Assembly (NCBI GenBank): GCA_015488535.1
Contig: WFNP01000018.1
Coordinates: forward strand, 1-49,074
Source: Nitratifractor sp.
GTDB lineage: Bacteria; Campylobacterota; Campylobacteria; Campylobacterales; Sulfurovaceae
DNA: 49,074 nucleotides
Direction of reading: 5' to 3'
Below the pieces are notes generated by a model, which worked only from the letters and a program-made list of their open reading frames with translations, made no database searches and was not told the origin of the DNA. Numbering within the stretch: the stretch's first letter is position 1; each line of letters opens with the position of its first letter. The translations under genes were made by a program, and so were the position numbers. Positions 18,490 through 26,693 of the stretch are shown here, piece by piece.

Positions 18490-18547
18490 ATCTGTATTAA
18501 ATCTGTAGAATCTGTAGATTAGTGTAATACAATATCAGATATTGTAT
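18490..18547. promoter_or_regulatory. Triplicated ATCTGTA and 21-base palindrome upstream of the GGDEF gene
   Basis: ATCTGTA occurs at 18490-18496, 18501-18507 and 18510-18516. A perfect inverted repeat follows (ATACAATATC at 18527-18536 and GATATTGTAT at 18538-18547, one central base). All lie in the 149-base gap between the LPS operon end and the diguanylate cyclase start, 60-120 bases upstream of the latter. They could be operator sites, or the palindrome could end the LPS operon. Confidence 0.4.
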
Positions 18548-18578
18548 CTTTCTCTTTTTGGAATAAAAAATTTCATTA

Positions 18579-19670
18579 TCAACTTTTTACTTTTTTATAA
18601 ATCTCATATATCTTTTTTGCCATCTCTTCTCTTATGAATGGCATAGCTGATGCTCTTGCTCTCTTTGAGAGACTCTGTCTCAAATTTTTGTCATCTATCA
18701 AAGATTTTGTAGCTTTATAAAGTCTCTCTTCATCTTTGGGAGGTATCAGTATCATATTGTCTTTTTGAAACAAATCTGCTGTGCTTCCCACATCTGTAGC
18801 AATCACAGGCAATCCCATAAGCAGTGCCTGTATCACAGATTGAGGCACACCCTCTTTGGAATCAGAAGTGAGGATAAATATATCCAATGCTCTCATCACT
18901 CTCTCAACTCTCTCTACATGACCGGTCAATATAAAGCTCTCTTTCAAACCATACTTTTGGATTAAATCATCTATACTATTTTTTTGAGGTCCGTCACCTG
19001 CAATGAGAAATTTGACATTGGGATACTTTTGCACTATCTTTTTGGCATTTTTGATAAATATATCATGCCTCTTAAAGCTCCTTAAAACTGCGACAATCCC
19101 TATCAAAACAGTATCATCAGATATACCAAACTCTTCTTTGATATCTCTTTTTGCACAACATTTGGGATTAAATCTCTTTGCATCTATTCCTGTAGGCACA
19201 GAAGTTATTTTATCAGGAGAGATTCTGTTGTTTTTTATCATATCTACTCTTACACGCTCTCCGGTTGTAATTATATAATCAGCCAAAGAGTTTATAAAAT
19301 TAAGCCGTGAGGGATTGATAGGGTTGGAAAGATGTCTTGTGCGAATAAAAGATACACCGGATAATTTAGCTGCCAATCCACCTACCCATGTATCTTTGCC
19401 ACTGTGAGTATTGACTATATCTATATCTTTTTCTTTTATTATCTTTTTTAGCCCAAAAAGAGTCTTGATATCTGTATTGCCTTTAAATGGCAGATAATAT
19501 ACCTCAAAATCTTCTGCCAAGGCTCTATGGGCTATTTTGGCTCCTTTTCTACATGCCAAAATACTCTCTATACCATAAATCTCACGCATAGCTTTCATCT
19601 CTTCGATAATCCGTATCTCCTGCCCTCCCCAGCCGTCAGACCATTCGGTATGCAACACTTTTATACTCAT
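18579..19670 (-). CDS. Glycosyltransferase family 4 protein (LPS core locus)
   Basis: The 363-residue protein is a GT-B fold glycosyltransferase of the GT4 type. The N-terminal half begins LHTEWSDGWGGQEIRIIEEM, with the Gly-rich loop typical of acceptor binding. The C-terminal half has the donor-binding block SKEGVPQSVIQALLMGLPVIATDVGSTADLF, including the EX7E-like motif. It probably adds a sugar to the LPS core from a nucleotide-sugar donor; which sugar cannot be said. It is the last gene of the phnA-waaC-htrB-GT4-GT2-GT4 operon and overlaps the previous gene by 4 bases. It is paralogous to the GT4 two genes upstream. Confidence 0.88.
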   Translation of the reverse strand: MSIKVLHTEWSDGWGGQEIRIIEEMKAMREIYGIESILACRKGAKIAHRALAEDFEVYYLPFKGNTDIKTLFGLKKIIKEKDIDIVNTHSGKDTWVGGLAAKLSGVSFIRTRHLSNPINPSRLNFINSLADYIITTGERVRVDMIKNNRISPDKITSVPTGIDAKRFNPKCCAKRDIKEEFGISDDTVLIGIVAVLRSFKRHDIFIKNAKKIVQKYPNVKFLIAGDGPQKNSIDDLIQKYGLKESFILTGHVERVERVMRALDIFILTSDSKEGVPQSVIQALLMGLPVIATDVGSTADLFQKDNMILIPPKDEERLYKATKSLIDDKNLRQSLSKRARASAMPFIREEMAKKIYEIYKKVKS

Positions 19671-20374
19671 CTTTTATCCTTGATATATTTCCAAAATGTA
19701 TATTGTGCGTATAATCTAGCTGTGATATACCCCTGCCAACCATCAAGAAAGCCTAATTTAATTATATACATTCTTATAAATGTCCACCATGGATTGACGA
19801 TAGCTTTTAATCTGTTTGGCTTTGCTCCGAGTGTAGAGTATCTGTTCTGTTTTGATATAAAGCTTTCGATACTCTCATAGGCATGGTGTATCATATCAAA
19901 TTTTAGTCTGCCTATCTTGCCACTTGAGACAATCACTCTCTCATGCACACTATCATCACTGAAATTGGCTCTTTTTTTGTCAAACAGCCGTATAGTCTCA
20001 TCAGGATATAATCCTCCATGCCTCATAGCTCTGCCGAAAAATATATTGACTCTTGGCACAAAGTATGCACTGTATTCATTAGATTCTTCAAGGCTGATTA
20101 TTTCATCTCTTAATTTAGGGCTTATCTCTTCATCACTGTCAAGCACGAATACCCAGTCATTTTTTGCCAAATCCACGGCTTTTTGTTTCATTTTGCCAAA
20201 ACCGAGCCACTCTCCGCTCTCTACCCTCGCTCCCAAACTCTTGGCTGTCTGTATAGTATCATCAGTAGAGTTACTATCCAATATCAACACTTCATCAGCA
20301 AAGAGTGCAGAGTTAATTACGGCTTTGAGATATTTTTGACTGTTGTATGTCAATATCACTACACTGATTTTCAT
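19667..20374 (-). CDS. Glycosyltransferase family 2 protein (WaaE-like)
   Basis: The 235-residue GT-A enzyme starts ISVVILTYNSQKYLKAVINSALFADEVLILDSNSTDDT, the GT2 nucleotide-binding signature, and has the metal-binding DSDE (LDSDEEISP). The ending with HHAYESIESFISKQNRYSTLGA and a W-rich C-terminal segment resembles the WaaE/KdtX branch of LPS core beta-glucosyltransferases. It sits between two GT4 genes, overlapping the upstream one by a single base and the downstream one by 4 bases. The donor sugar is inferred only from similarity to WaaE. Confidence 0.85.
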   Translation of the reverse strand: MKISVVILTYNSQKYLKAVINSALFADEVLILDSNSTDDTIQTAKSLGARVESGEWLGFGKMKQKAVDLAKNDWVFVLDSDEEISPKLRDEIISLEESNEYSAYFVPRVNIFFGRAMRHGGLYPDETIRLFDKKRANFSDDSVHERVIVSSGKIGRLKFDMIHHAYESIESFISKQNRYSTLGAKPNRLKAIVNPWWTFIRMYIIKLGFLDGWQGYITARLYAQYTFWKYIKDKR

Positions 20375-21459
20375 TACTCACCGTCTAAAACTTTTTGATA
20401 ACTCTGTATGAGCAGATCACCCATAACTTTCCTGTTAAAAAACTTCATAGCCAACTCTCTGTTTTTCCTGCCTAACTGTCTCATATGCTCCGGATCTGAA
20501 AGAAGTATTTCCAGCATTGATTTCAGACTATTTTCTACATTATCATCATTTTCAACTATAATCAGATTATTTCTTACATTCAAATCACTTACAGAGCCTA
20601 CATTTGTACTTACCACAGCACACCCCATCATCATAGCCTGCATTACAGATTGTGGGATACCCTCCTTTCTAGAAGCACACAGATAGATATCTACAATATT
20701 TAAAAACTTTTCCGGTTTTACAAATCCCACATATTTGACAATATCTTCCAATCCATATCTATTGCTAAGATAACGAAACTCTCCCATATATTTATCATTA
20801 TTATCAGGTCCGGCTACAAGATATACAATATCTGGATATTTCTGACTCAACTTAGCCAATGCTGTGAGTATCAAATGAGGTCTTTTTCTCTCATTAAAAC
20901 CACTCATTGTAGCAATTACAGTTTTGCCTTCTACCCCATATCGAGCTTTTTCTATATCTCTAATTTCACTTAATGGTCTGAATATTTTTTCATCAGGATA
21001 AGATGGTATGGATATGATTTTACTCTCATCTACTCCTTCAGAAATCAACTCTTTTTTTATTTTGTTGCCGGTAGTGATAATCAAATCTGACAAATCATAA
21101 ACTTTTCCGGGTTTTTTTGTCAAATCATTGTGCCTTGCTCTGATATATTTTTTACCGCTGATTTTAGCAGCATAAAGAGCAGGATATCCATCTTTGCTGT
21201 CATGAGAATGAATGATATCTATTTTGTATTTCAATATATATTTGAGTAATATACCCACAGATACCATATCCAAAGGATTAAGAAGAGGTGCACTCAAAAC
21301 ATCTACACCTTTTTTTGTAGCATAATCATACAGCCAGGTATCCGGACGACAGACAAGCCATCCTTGATGACCTCTCTCTTTGATAATCAAAAGCTCATCT
21401 ACTACCCGTCTGGTCTGACCACCCTCTACACCCATAGATTCAGTATGCAATATTCTCAT
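20374..21459 (-). CDS. Glycosyltransferase family 4 protein (LPS core locus)
   Basis: The 361-residue GT4 enzyme has the N-terminal acceptor-side motif LHTESMGVEGGQTRRVVDELL and the C-terminal donor-side block SRKEGIPQSVMQAMMMGCAVVSTNVGSVSDL. It resembles the other GT4 of this operon along its whole length (same HSxDSKDGYPALYAAKISG-type and IITTGNKIKKELI segments), which points to duplication inside the locus followed by divergence in specificity. It overlaps htrB by 4 bases. The role is probably addition of an outer core sugar, by inference. Confidence 0.88.
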   Translation of the reverse strand: MRILHTESMGVEGGQTRRVVDELLIIKERGHQGWLVCRPDTWLYDYATKKGVDVLSAPLLNPLDMVSVGILLKYILKYKIDIIHSHDSKDGYPALYAAKISGKKYIRARHNDLTKKPGKVYDLSDLIITTGNKIKKELISEGVDESKIISIPSYPDEKIFRPLSEIRDIEKARYGVEGKTVIATMSGFNERKRPHLILTALAKLSQKYPDIVYLVAGPDNNDKYMGEFRYLSNRYGLEDIVKYVGFVKPEKFLNIVDIYLCASRKEGIPQSVMQAMMMGCAVVSTNVGSVSDLNVRNNLIIVENDDNVENSLKSMLEILLSDPEHMRQLGRKNRELAMKFFNRKVMGDLLIQSYQKVLDGE

Positions 21460-22352
21460 CTGTATAACTCTTCATATCTGTTTTTCCACCGCTTGTGTAG
21501 CCACAACCACTCCTGCGGTCTCTTTCGTATCACCTTTTCGGTAATATCAGCCTGTTTCTGTGTAAAATGCTCTATATCTGCATTTATATCATCACTCTTT
21601 TGCATAATAATAGGCTCATAAAACTCTACTGTCCACTTTTTGAAATCATCTGTATAATCATAAACAGGTATTACTATTGCATCAAATTTCCGTGCCAGTA
21701 TTGAAACTGATGGTGTATGCCTTGCCTCTTTGCCGAAAAAGTTTACCAATATCCCCTCTTTTGTACTGGTATTTTGATCCACCACCACACCAAGAGGTCT
21801 TTTAGCTCTTAGAGACTGCACCATCTTTCTCATAGCATTGCTTTTATCTATCATCTCTATACCAAACTGCTCTCTGGTAGCTCTGAGTATCCTGTCTGCA
21901 TATCTGCTGTCAAGTCTTCTGCCCACTACACTGATAGGTGTAAATTTCGCCGCTATTGCCAGAGTGCCAAGCTCCCAGTTGCCGTAGTGAGCTGTGATGA
22001 ATATTACAGGTTTTGCACTCTCTAAAGCATCTTGAAGAAAATCTTCATTTTTAAACTCTACTTTTGAGAGTATCTCTTCTCTACTTTTACCTTGATTAAG
22101 TATTGTATCAAGTCCGGTCATAAATAGATTTTGATAACTTCTGATTATTATCTCTTTTTTTTGCTCATTATCCATACTATCACCAAATGCAATATCCAGA
22201 TTTACTTTGGCTGTTTTGGTATGCTCTTTGTCTATCATATATGCCAATTTTGCCAGATACTTTGATACTACTATCCATATACCCTTGGGAATGGCTGATA
22301 AAAGTTTTTGTGCAAATACGAATGAGAGAGGAAGCTTGTCTTTTTCACTCAT
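21456..22352 (-). CDS. htrB: Lipid A biosynthesis acyltransferase (LpxL/HtrB family)
   Basis: The 298-residue inner-membrane protein belongs to the LpxL/HtrB/MsbB family, which adds secondary acyl chains to lipid A from acyl-ACP. The catalytic H-x4-E motif is seen in ITAHYGNWELGTLAI, and the second conserved block is VVDQNTSTKEGILVNFFGKEARHTPSV. The C-terminal RPQEWLWLHKRWKNR is characteristic. It lies directly after waaC with a 4-base overlap; the same waaC-htrB order opens the Campylobacter jejuni LOS locus, which supports the assignment. Chain-length and site specificity cannot be read from sequence. Confidence 0.92.
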   Translation of the reverse strand: MSEKDKLPLSFVFAQKLLSAIPKGIWIVVSKYLAKLAYMIDKEHTKTAKVNLDIAFGDSMDNEQKKEIIIRSYQNLFMTGLDTILNQGKSREEILSKVEFKNEDFLQDALESAKPVIFITAHYGNWELGTLAIAAKFTPISVVGRRLDSRYADRILRATREQFGIEMIDKSNAMRKMVQSLRAKRPLGVVVDQNTSTKEGILVNFFGKEARHTPSVSILARKFDAIVIPVYDYTDDFKKWTVEFYEPIIMQKSDDINADIEHFTQKQADITEKVIRKRPQEWLWLHKRWKNRYEELYR

Positions 22353-23371
22353 AACAGACTCTTGGCTTTTTTTACTATCAAATCCGGCTCTATCTCAGAT
22401 ATAGAGTAGTCATTTTTATCAAATCTGCATGGATTGGCAGGAGTAGATACACTTAAAGCAATATTTATATCACTTTGCATCATCATAGATACAGGAGTAG
22501 AGCCAAATAGCACAATAGATGCTCTGTTCAAAGCCCATGCCATATGTGATGGACCTGTATCAGCACCTATGAGCAAATCTGATTGTGATACCACATATTT
22601 GAGTGTATTCAAATCAACAGGCGGTAAAAGAGTAGCACTGCTGTTTTGTGCTATATACTCTGCATCTGCTCTTTCAGATTTAGAACCTGCCACAATCATT
22701 ACATTATGCTCTTTGAGCTCTTGGCAAACTGTTGCCATCTTCTCTTTTGGATATATTTTACTCTGATGACTTGCACCTGCTACAATAAGTATATTTTTTT
22801 TATCAGTAGATAACAAACTCTCTATTTCTGCTGAAACAGTGCTTTTGTCATAATACAGAAACGGTTTTTTGCTCTGTATCATCTTCTCATCTATTTTCAT
22901 ATCCAAAGCCTGAGCTATCAGTGAAGCAAAACGCAGAGGTGCTATACCCGCACAATCCACTCTATACTTTTTGTCATACATCACAGATGCCAAAAAGCCT
23001 TCTCTTGCAGAGTCTCTGTCAAGTCCGGCTCTGACTTTTGCATTTATCTGCTTTGAGACAATTGCTGATTTTATCAACCCCTGCACATCTATCACAATAT
23101 CAAAACTGCCAGCACTTTTGATATTTTTTTTTATATTTGCAATTTTAGCCAGAGAAAAACCATTTTTTAAAGAGTGTAAATTTAATGGAATAATCTTATC
23201 TATGTGTGGATTGTATAGTGGAATATCTTTGAATTTATCCTCCACAAACCAGGTAATTTGTGCATTTGGATAGTAATCTTTGATAAATTGTAGCGAAGCC
23301 ATTGTATGGATAATATCACCCATTGCCGTCAATCTGACAATAGCAATTTTTAATGGCTTTGCTATCATCAT
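22349..23371 (-). CDS. waaC: Lipopolysaccharide heptosyltransferase I
   Basis: The 340-residue GT9 enzyme transfers the first L-glycero-D-manno-heptose to Kdo of the LPS inner core. Supporting features are IAIVRLTAMGDIIHTMASLQFIKDYYPNAQITWFVE at the N-terminus, IDVQGLIKSAIVSKQI (heptosyltransferase I signature) and the donor-site block LLIGADTGPSHMAWALNRASIVLFGSTP. It lies 7 bases after the phnA-like gene and overlaps htrB by 4 bases. Two ATGs occur in tandem at the start and neither has a good Shine-Dalgarno, so coupling to the upstream gene is likely. Confidence 0.92.
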   Translation of the reverse strand: MMIAKPLKIAIVRLTAMGDIIHTMASLQFIKDYYPNAQITWFVEDKFKDIPLYNPHIDKIIPLNLHSLKNGFSLAKIANIKKNIKSAGSFDIVIDVQGLIKSAIVSKQINAKVRAGLDRDSAREGFLASVMYDKKYRVDCAGIAPLRFASLIAQALDMKIDEKMIQSKKPFLYYDKSTVSAEIESLLSTDKKNILIVAGASHQSKIYPKEKMATVCQELKEHNVMIVAGSKSERADAEYIAQNSSATLLPPVDLNTLKYVVSQSDLLIGADTGPSHMAWALNRASIVLFGSTPVSMMMQSDINIALSVSTPANPCRFDKNDYSISEIEPDLIVKKAKSLL

Positions 23372-23378
23372 AATTGTA

Positions 23379-23945
23379 TTACGCTTTTTTCAAAAATTTT
23401 GACAATAATACAATCTTTACACCGTTTACTCTACCCTCAATCTCAGTAGGTTTGTTTGTAAGGTGTATATTTTTGACAACTGTCCCTCTTTTTGCAGTAA
23501 ATCCGGCACCTTTTACTTCCAAGTCTTTTATAATAGTCACGCTGTCACCCTCTTCAAGTATAGTGCCGTTGCTGTCTCTTGTAGGCTCTGTGTCATCATC
23601 TCCACTACCCAATCCCTCTTTTGCCCAAGCTTCAACTTCTGGCTCAAGATATAGCATATCGAGCATATCCTGAGGCCATCCCTCATGAGCGATTTTAGAG
23701 AGTATTCTGTATGCCGTCACCTGCACGGCAGGGACACTTGACCACATACTGTCATTTAGACAATGCCAATGATTTGGATTTGACTCAGGATTATCAATAG
23801 ATGAAGCACAATCAGCACAAATTACAATACTCTTATCAGCACTACCATCTGAAGGAGATACTTCATACACTCTCAAATCATTATCACTGCCACAAAGCTC
23901 ACATTTGCCTTCGCTTCTGCTCATCAACTCATCTGAAATAGACAT
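23379..23945 (-). CDS. PhnA/YjdM domain protein
   Basis: The 188-residue protein has an N-terminal zinc-ribbon (CELCGSD at about 16-21 and CADC at about 43-46) and a C-terminal PhnA domain (RDSNGTILEEGDSVTIIKDLEVKGAGFTAKRGTVVKNIHL ... EGRVNGVKIVLLSKFLKKA). The family is named from E. coli phnA (yjdM); despite old annotation it is not a proven phosphonate enzyme, and its function is unsettled. The middle region (about 60-110) is longer than in E. coli. It is the first gene of the run leading into waaC with a 7-base gap, an odd partner for LPS synthesis. Confidence 0.85.
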   Translation of the reverse strand: MSISDELMSRSEGKCELCGSDNDLRVYEVSPSDGSADKSIVICADCASSIDNPESNPNHWHCLNDSMWSSVPAVQVTAYRILSKIAHEGWPQDMLDMLYLEPEVEAWAKEGLGSGDDDTEPTRDSNGTILEEGDSVTIIKDLEVKGAGFTAKRGTVVKNIHLTNKPTEIEGRVNGVKIVLLSKFLKKA

Positions 23946-24100
23946 CAGTATCCTTTTTTTGGTGCAATTATATCATTATATACTTTGGATATAAAAAAAT
24001 AGATATGCTCTGTTTGTAACAAAATAAAACAATATCTATATTTTGAGCCTTTTTATAAACCAAAAGTTAAATCGGAGTATATTTATCTGATATAATTTTA

Positions 24101-24114
24101 TTGATCTATATCAA
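24101..24114 (+). promoter_or_regulatory. FNR/CRP-type palindrome
   Basis: TTGAT-CTAT-ATCAA is a perfect match to the FNR consensus TTGAT-N4-ATCAA. It lies 33 bases before the ATG at 24147 and just after a TATAAT (24091-24096), so it would overlap the transcription start, a position that favours repression over activation. Confidence 0.5.
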
Positions 24115-24146
24115 TGATCAATTAACAATTAAATAAAGGATTGATA

Positions 24147-24389
24147 ATGTTTACAGTAAATGTAGAAAAAGAGTGTGGATGTTTCAGAAAAAGCGGAATG
24201 AAAAACGGTTTGGTATTTGATAGCAAAGATGATGCCTTGATGAAAGCCCAGGAGATGGCAAACGAAATGAATGAAACATTTTGTAAAAAGCATAATTTTA
24301 GTGTAATTGAGGATAAAGAACACTTTACAATCAGAGTAGAAGAGAATCGTCCAAGCGGTGGCTGTTGTGGTGGCGGACACTGCAATTAA
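24147..24389 (+). CDS. Small Cys-rich protein, possible metal binding
   Basis: This 80-residue protein has a CGCFRKSG block near the N-terminus, a central amphipathic helix (SKDDALMKAQEMANEMNETFCKKH), a beta strand pair, and a GGCCGGGHC tail reminiscent of metal-binding tails such as that of SlyD. Six cysteines and several histidines suggest metal or redox chemistry, but no function is known to me. ATG 24147 is chosen over TTG 24141, because AAGGA ends at 24140 and gives a 6-base spacing only for the ATG. It is a single-gene unit with its own -10 box, an FNR-type palindrome and a hairpin downstream. Confidence 0.75.
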   Translation: MFTVNVEKECGCFRKSGMKNGLVFDSKDDALMKAQEMANEMNETFCKKHNFSVIEDKEHFTIRVEENRPSGGCCGGGHCN

Positions 24390-24396
24390 GTATTTG

Positions 24397-24417
24397 AACC
24401 CCGCAATATGCGGGGTT
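24397..24417. terminator. GC-rich hairpin between convergent genes
   Basis: AACCCCGCA (24397-24405) pairs with TGCGGGGTT (24409-24417) around a 3-base loop, 8 bases after the Cys-rich gene and before the convergent acylphosphatase end. The stem is strong, but the T tract is poor on both strands; it may act in both directions. Confidence 0.55.
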
Positions 24418-24478
24418 GAAATCCCACCTCTCCATACTCACTTTAGAGTCTATATTTAAAATAGCATAATATAAATCA

Positions 24479-24748
24479 CTAATATCTTATTTCAAATCTC
24501 TCAAACTCTGTATTGTTATCAATCTCATCATACTCTATATTCTCAACACGACTCATCGCAGAGCCTTCTTTTAATACTGATATGATTTGTGATATATTAA
24601 TATTTTTGGGATTTACAACAGCTTCTACTCTACCGTCAGATAAATTGCGGATATATCCGGTGACTCCGAGTCTTTGGAGTCTGTCGGAGGTATATTTACG
24701 ATAATAGACCCCCTGAACCCGTCCGGATACAAGAAATCTATATATCAT
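24479..24748 (-). CDS. acyP: Acylphosphatase
   Basis: The 89-residue protein has the full acylphosphatase signature: GRVQGVYYRKYTSDRLQRLGVTGYIRNLSDGRVEAVV contains the catalytic Arg in VQGVYYR and the Asn in GYIRNLSDG. The enzyme hydrolyses acyl phosphates such as carbamoyl or 1,3-bisphosphoglycerate, with an uncertain physiological role. ATG 24748 is preferred over the adjacent GTG 24751, because TAAGGAG gives a 6-base spacing. It lies 10 bases after pckA and is probably cotranscribed. Confidence 0.95.
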   Translation of the reverse strand: MIYRFLVSGRVQGVYYRKYTSDRLQRLGVTGYIRNLSDGRVEAVVNPKNINISQIISVLKEGSAMSRVENIEYDEIDNNTEFERFEIRY

Positions 24749-24758
24749 CACTTACTCC

Positions 24759-26348
24759 TTAGAGTTTAGGACCGGCAGATGAGTAGTCAAATTCACTGCC
24801 TCTGTCATTATATCTATTGAAATTTTCTATAAACATAGCTGCAAGTCTTCTTAGAGTCTCATCATAATCCTCTTTATTTTCCCATGTATTTCTAGGATTT
24901 AGCACATTATTATCAGCTACTCCATCTAACGCTTTTGGAATTTGCAAATCAAATACAGGTAAAGTTTCAAACTCTGCATCATTTATTGAGCCGTTTAAGA
25001 TACCGTTGATACAGGCTCGTGTATCTTTGATACTCATTCTCTTGCCTACTCCGTAAGGACCGCCGGTCCAGCCTGTATTTACCAAATATACATTTACATT
25101 ATGCTCATCTATCTTTTTACCAAGAAGCTCAGCATATACTGTAGGGTGTAGAGGCAAGAAAGCTTCACCAAAACATGCACTGAAAGTTGCTACCGGCTCT
25201 GTGATACCTCTTTCTGTTCCAGCTACTTTGGCAGTATAACCACTGAGGAAATAATACATAGCCTGTTCTTTAGTAAGCTTACTTACCGGTGGTAATACAC
25301 CAAAGGCATCAGCAGTAAGGAAAATGATATTTTTAGGATGTCCACCCATAAGTGTGCATTCATGATTTTCGATATGCTCTATCGGATAACTCACTCTTGT
25401 ATTTTCCGTTTTGCTATCATTGGCAAAATCTACTTTGCCATTCTCATCAGCTACTACATTTTCAAGTAATGCACCCGGTTTTATAGCTCCATAAATTTCT
25501 GGCTCACTGTTTGGGTCTAGATTGATAACTTTTGCATAGCATCCACCTTCAAAGTTGAATACTCCGTTATCATCCCAACCATGCTCATCATCACCTATCA
25601 ATCTTCTTTGAGGGTCGGTTGAGAGAGTAGTTTTACCTGTTCCACTCAGTCCAAAGAATAGACATACATCATCATCTTTACCGATATTGGCAGAGCAGTG
25701 CATAGAGAGTTTGCCTTCAAGCGGAAGCCAGTAGTTCATCATAGTGAAGATTCCCTTTTTAATCTCTCCACCATACCATGTGCCACCGATAATTGCAGTA
25801 TTTTCTTCTACATTAAATGCCACATATACTTCTGAGTTTAATCCATGCTCTTTAAATTTTTCATTTGTAGCTTTACAAGCATTATATAGAGTAAAATCAG
25901 GCTCAAAATTTTCAAGCTCTTCCTCTGTCGGCATAATAAACATATTTTCGATAAAGTGTGCCTGCCATGCAATTTCAGTTACAAATCTGATAGCTTTTCT
26001 ACTACTTGGACTAGCACCTGCAAAAGCATCTATAATATACAGCTCTTTTCCGGAGAGTTGATTGAGTGTCAAATCAAGAAGCTCTTTATAAATCTCAGGT
26101 GTTACAGGTTGATTTACAGAACCCCAGGCAATATGCTTGTTTGATGGCTCTTGATCTACAAAATATTTATCTTTTGGACTTCTACCTGTAAATATTCCGG
26201 TATCTACCATCGCAGTGCCGTTATCTGTAAATGCACATTCACCTTTTTGCTCTTCATCTTGCTTCAGTTTATCATAGTTAGGATTATAAATAATATTTCC
26301 AAACTCTTTGATTCCCAATTTGTCTAAACCCTTAGGTTGTTTACTCAT
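24759..26348 (-). CDS. pckA: Phosphoenolpyruvate carboxykinase (ATP)
   Basis: The 529-residue enzyme interconverts oxaloacetate plus ATP and phosphoenolpyruvate plus CO2. It has [14 protein letters not shown] at about 53-66, the kinase-1 P-loop [12 protein letters not shown] at about 232-243 and the metal-binding GDDEHGWDD just after, all typical of the ATP-dependent form. GAGG precedes the ATG. In many Campylobacterota the gene sits with oadA/oadB-type decarboxylase genes; here only an oadB relic remains 13 bases upstream. It is followed by acyP. The likely role is gluconeogenic or anaplerotic C3-C4 exchange. Confidence 0.97.
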   Translation of the reverse strand: MSKQPKGLDKLGIKEFGNIIYNPNYDKLKQDEEQKGECAFTDNGTAMVDTGIFTGRSPKDKYFVDQEPSNKHIAWGSVNQPVTPEIYKELLDLTLNQLSGKELYIIDAFAGASPSSRKAIRFVTEIAWQAHFIENMFIMPTEEELENFEPDFTLYNACKATNEKFKEHGLNSEVYVAFNVEENTAIIGGTWYGGEIKKGIFTMMNYWLPLEGKLSMHCSANIGKDDDVCLFFGLSGTGKTTLSTDPQRRLIGDDEHGWDDNGVFNFEGGCYAKVINLDPNSEPEIYGAIKPGALLENVVADENGKVDFANDSKTENTRVSYPIEHIENHECTLMGGHPKNIIFLTADAFGVLPPVSKLTKEQAMYYFLSGYTAKVAGTERGITEPVATFSACFGEAFLPLHPTVYAELLGKKIDEHNVNVYLVNTGWTGGPYGVGKRMSIKDTRACINGILNGSINDAEFETLPVFDLQIPKALDGVADNNVLNPRNTWENKEDYDETLRRLAAMFIENFNRYNDRGSEFDYSSAGPKL

Positions 26349-26360
26349 CTTTTCCTCACT

Positions 26361-26660
26361 TTAATTAAATATCGAAAGCAGCACACCCGCTGCCACCGCC
26401 GAACCTATCACTCCAGCTACATTTGGACCCATTGCATGCATAATCAATACATTTCCGGATCTTGCCTCCGCCCCTACTCTGATTGATAATTCTATCTACC
26501 ACAGGCTCTTTGCTGAAGCGATTCATAATTGTCGCTATTATTATACCAAAAGCTGTGCCAACTGTAAAAGCTACAAATCCAATTAGCAAAATATCGAGTA
26601 TATCGAATGCAAACCCCAAAAATATTATAATATACTTGATTATTTTGGTTTCTTCCCAAA
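26361..26660 (-). pseudogene. oadB: Relic of oxaloacetate decarboxylase beta subunit (oadB)
   Basis: Two minus-strand frames together spell the C-terminus of an OadB/GcdB-type Na+-translocating decarboxylase subunit. One frame gives a membrane segment ILLIGFVAFTVGTAFGIIIATIMNRFSKEPV. The next frame gives [19 protein letters not shown] followed by [15 protein letters not shown] and a stop at 26361. The family's NPLIGAAGVSAVPM-type segment between them is missing, so there is a deletion plus a frameshift near 26460-26490. More than 300 residues of N-terminus are absent. Read as one 84-residue frame, the C-terminus is meaningless. The upstream limit is uncertain because the frame runs open without family similarity to about 26690. 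Confidence 0.8.
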
Positions 26661-26693
26661 TGTAAATACACCTCTTTTTATTTAAAGACTCTT

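Noticed and set aside
26365-26619. 84-residue stand-alone gene
   Set aside because: Its C-terminal half is an out-of-frame reading of a conserved OadB C-terminus, so it is a relic and not a gene.
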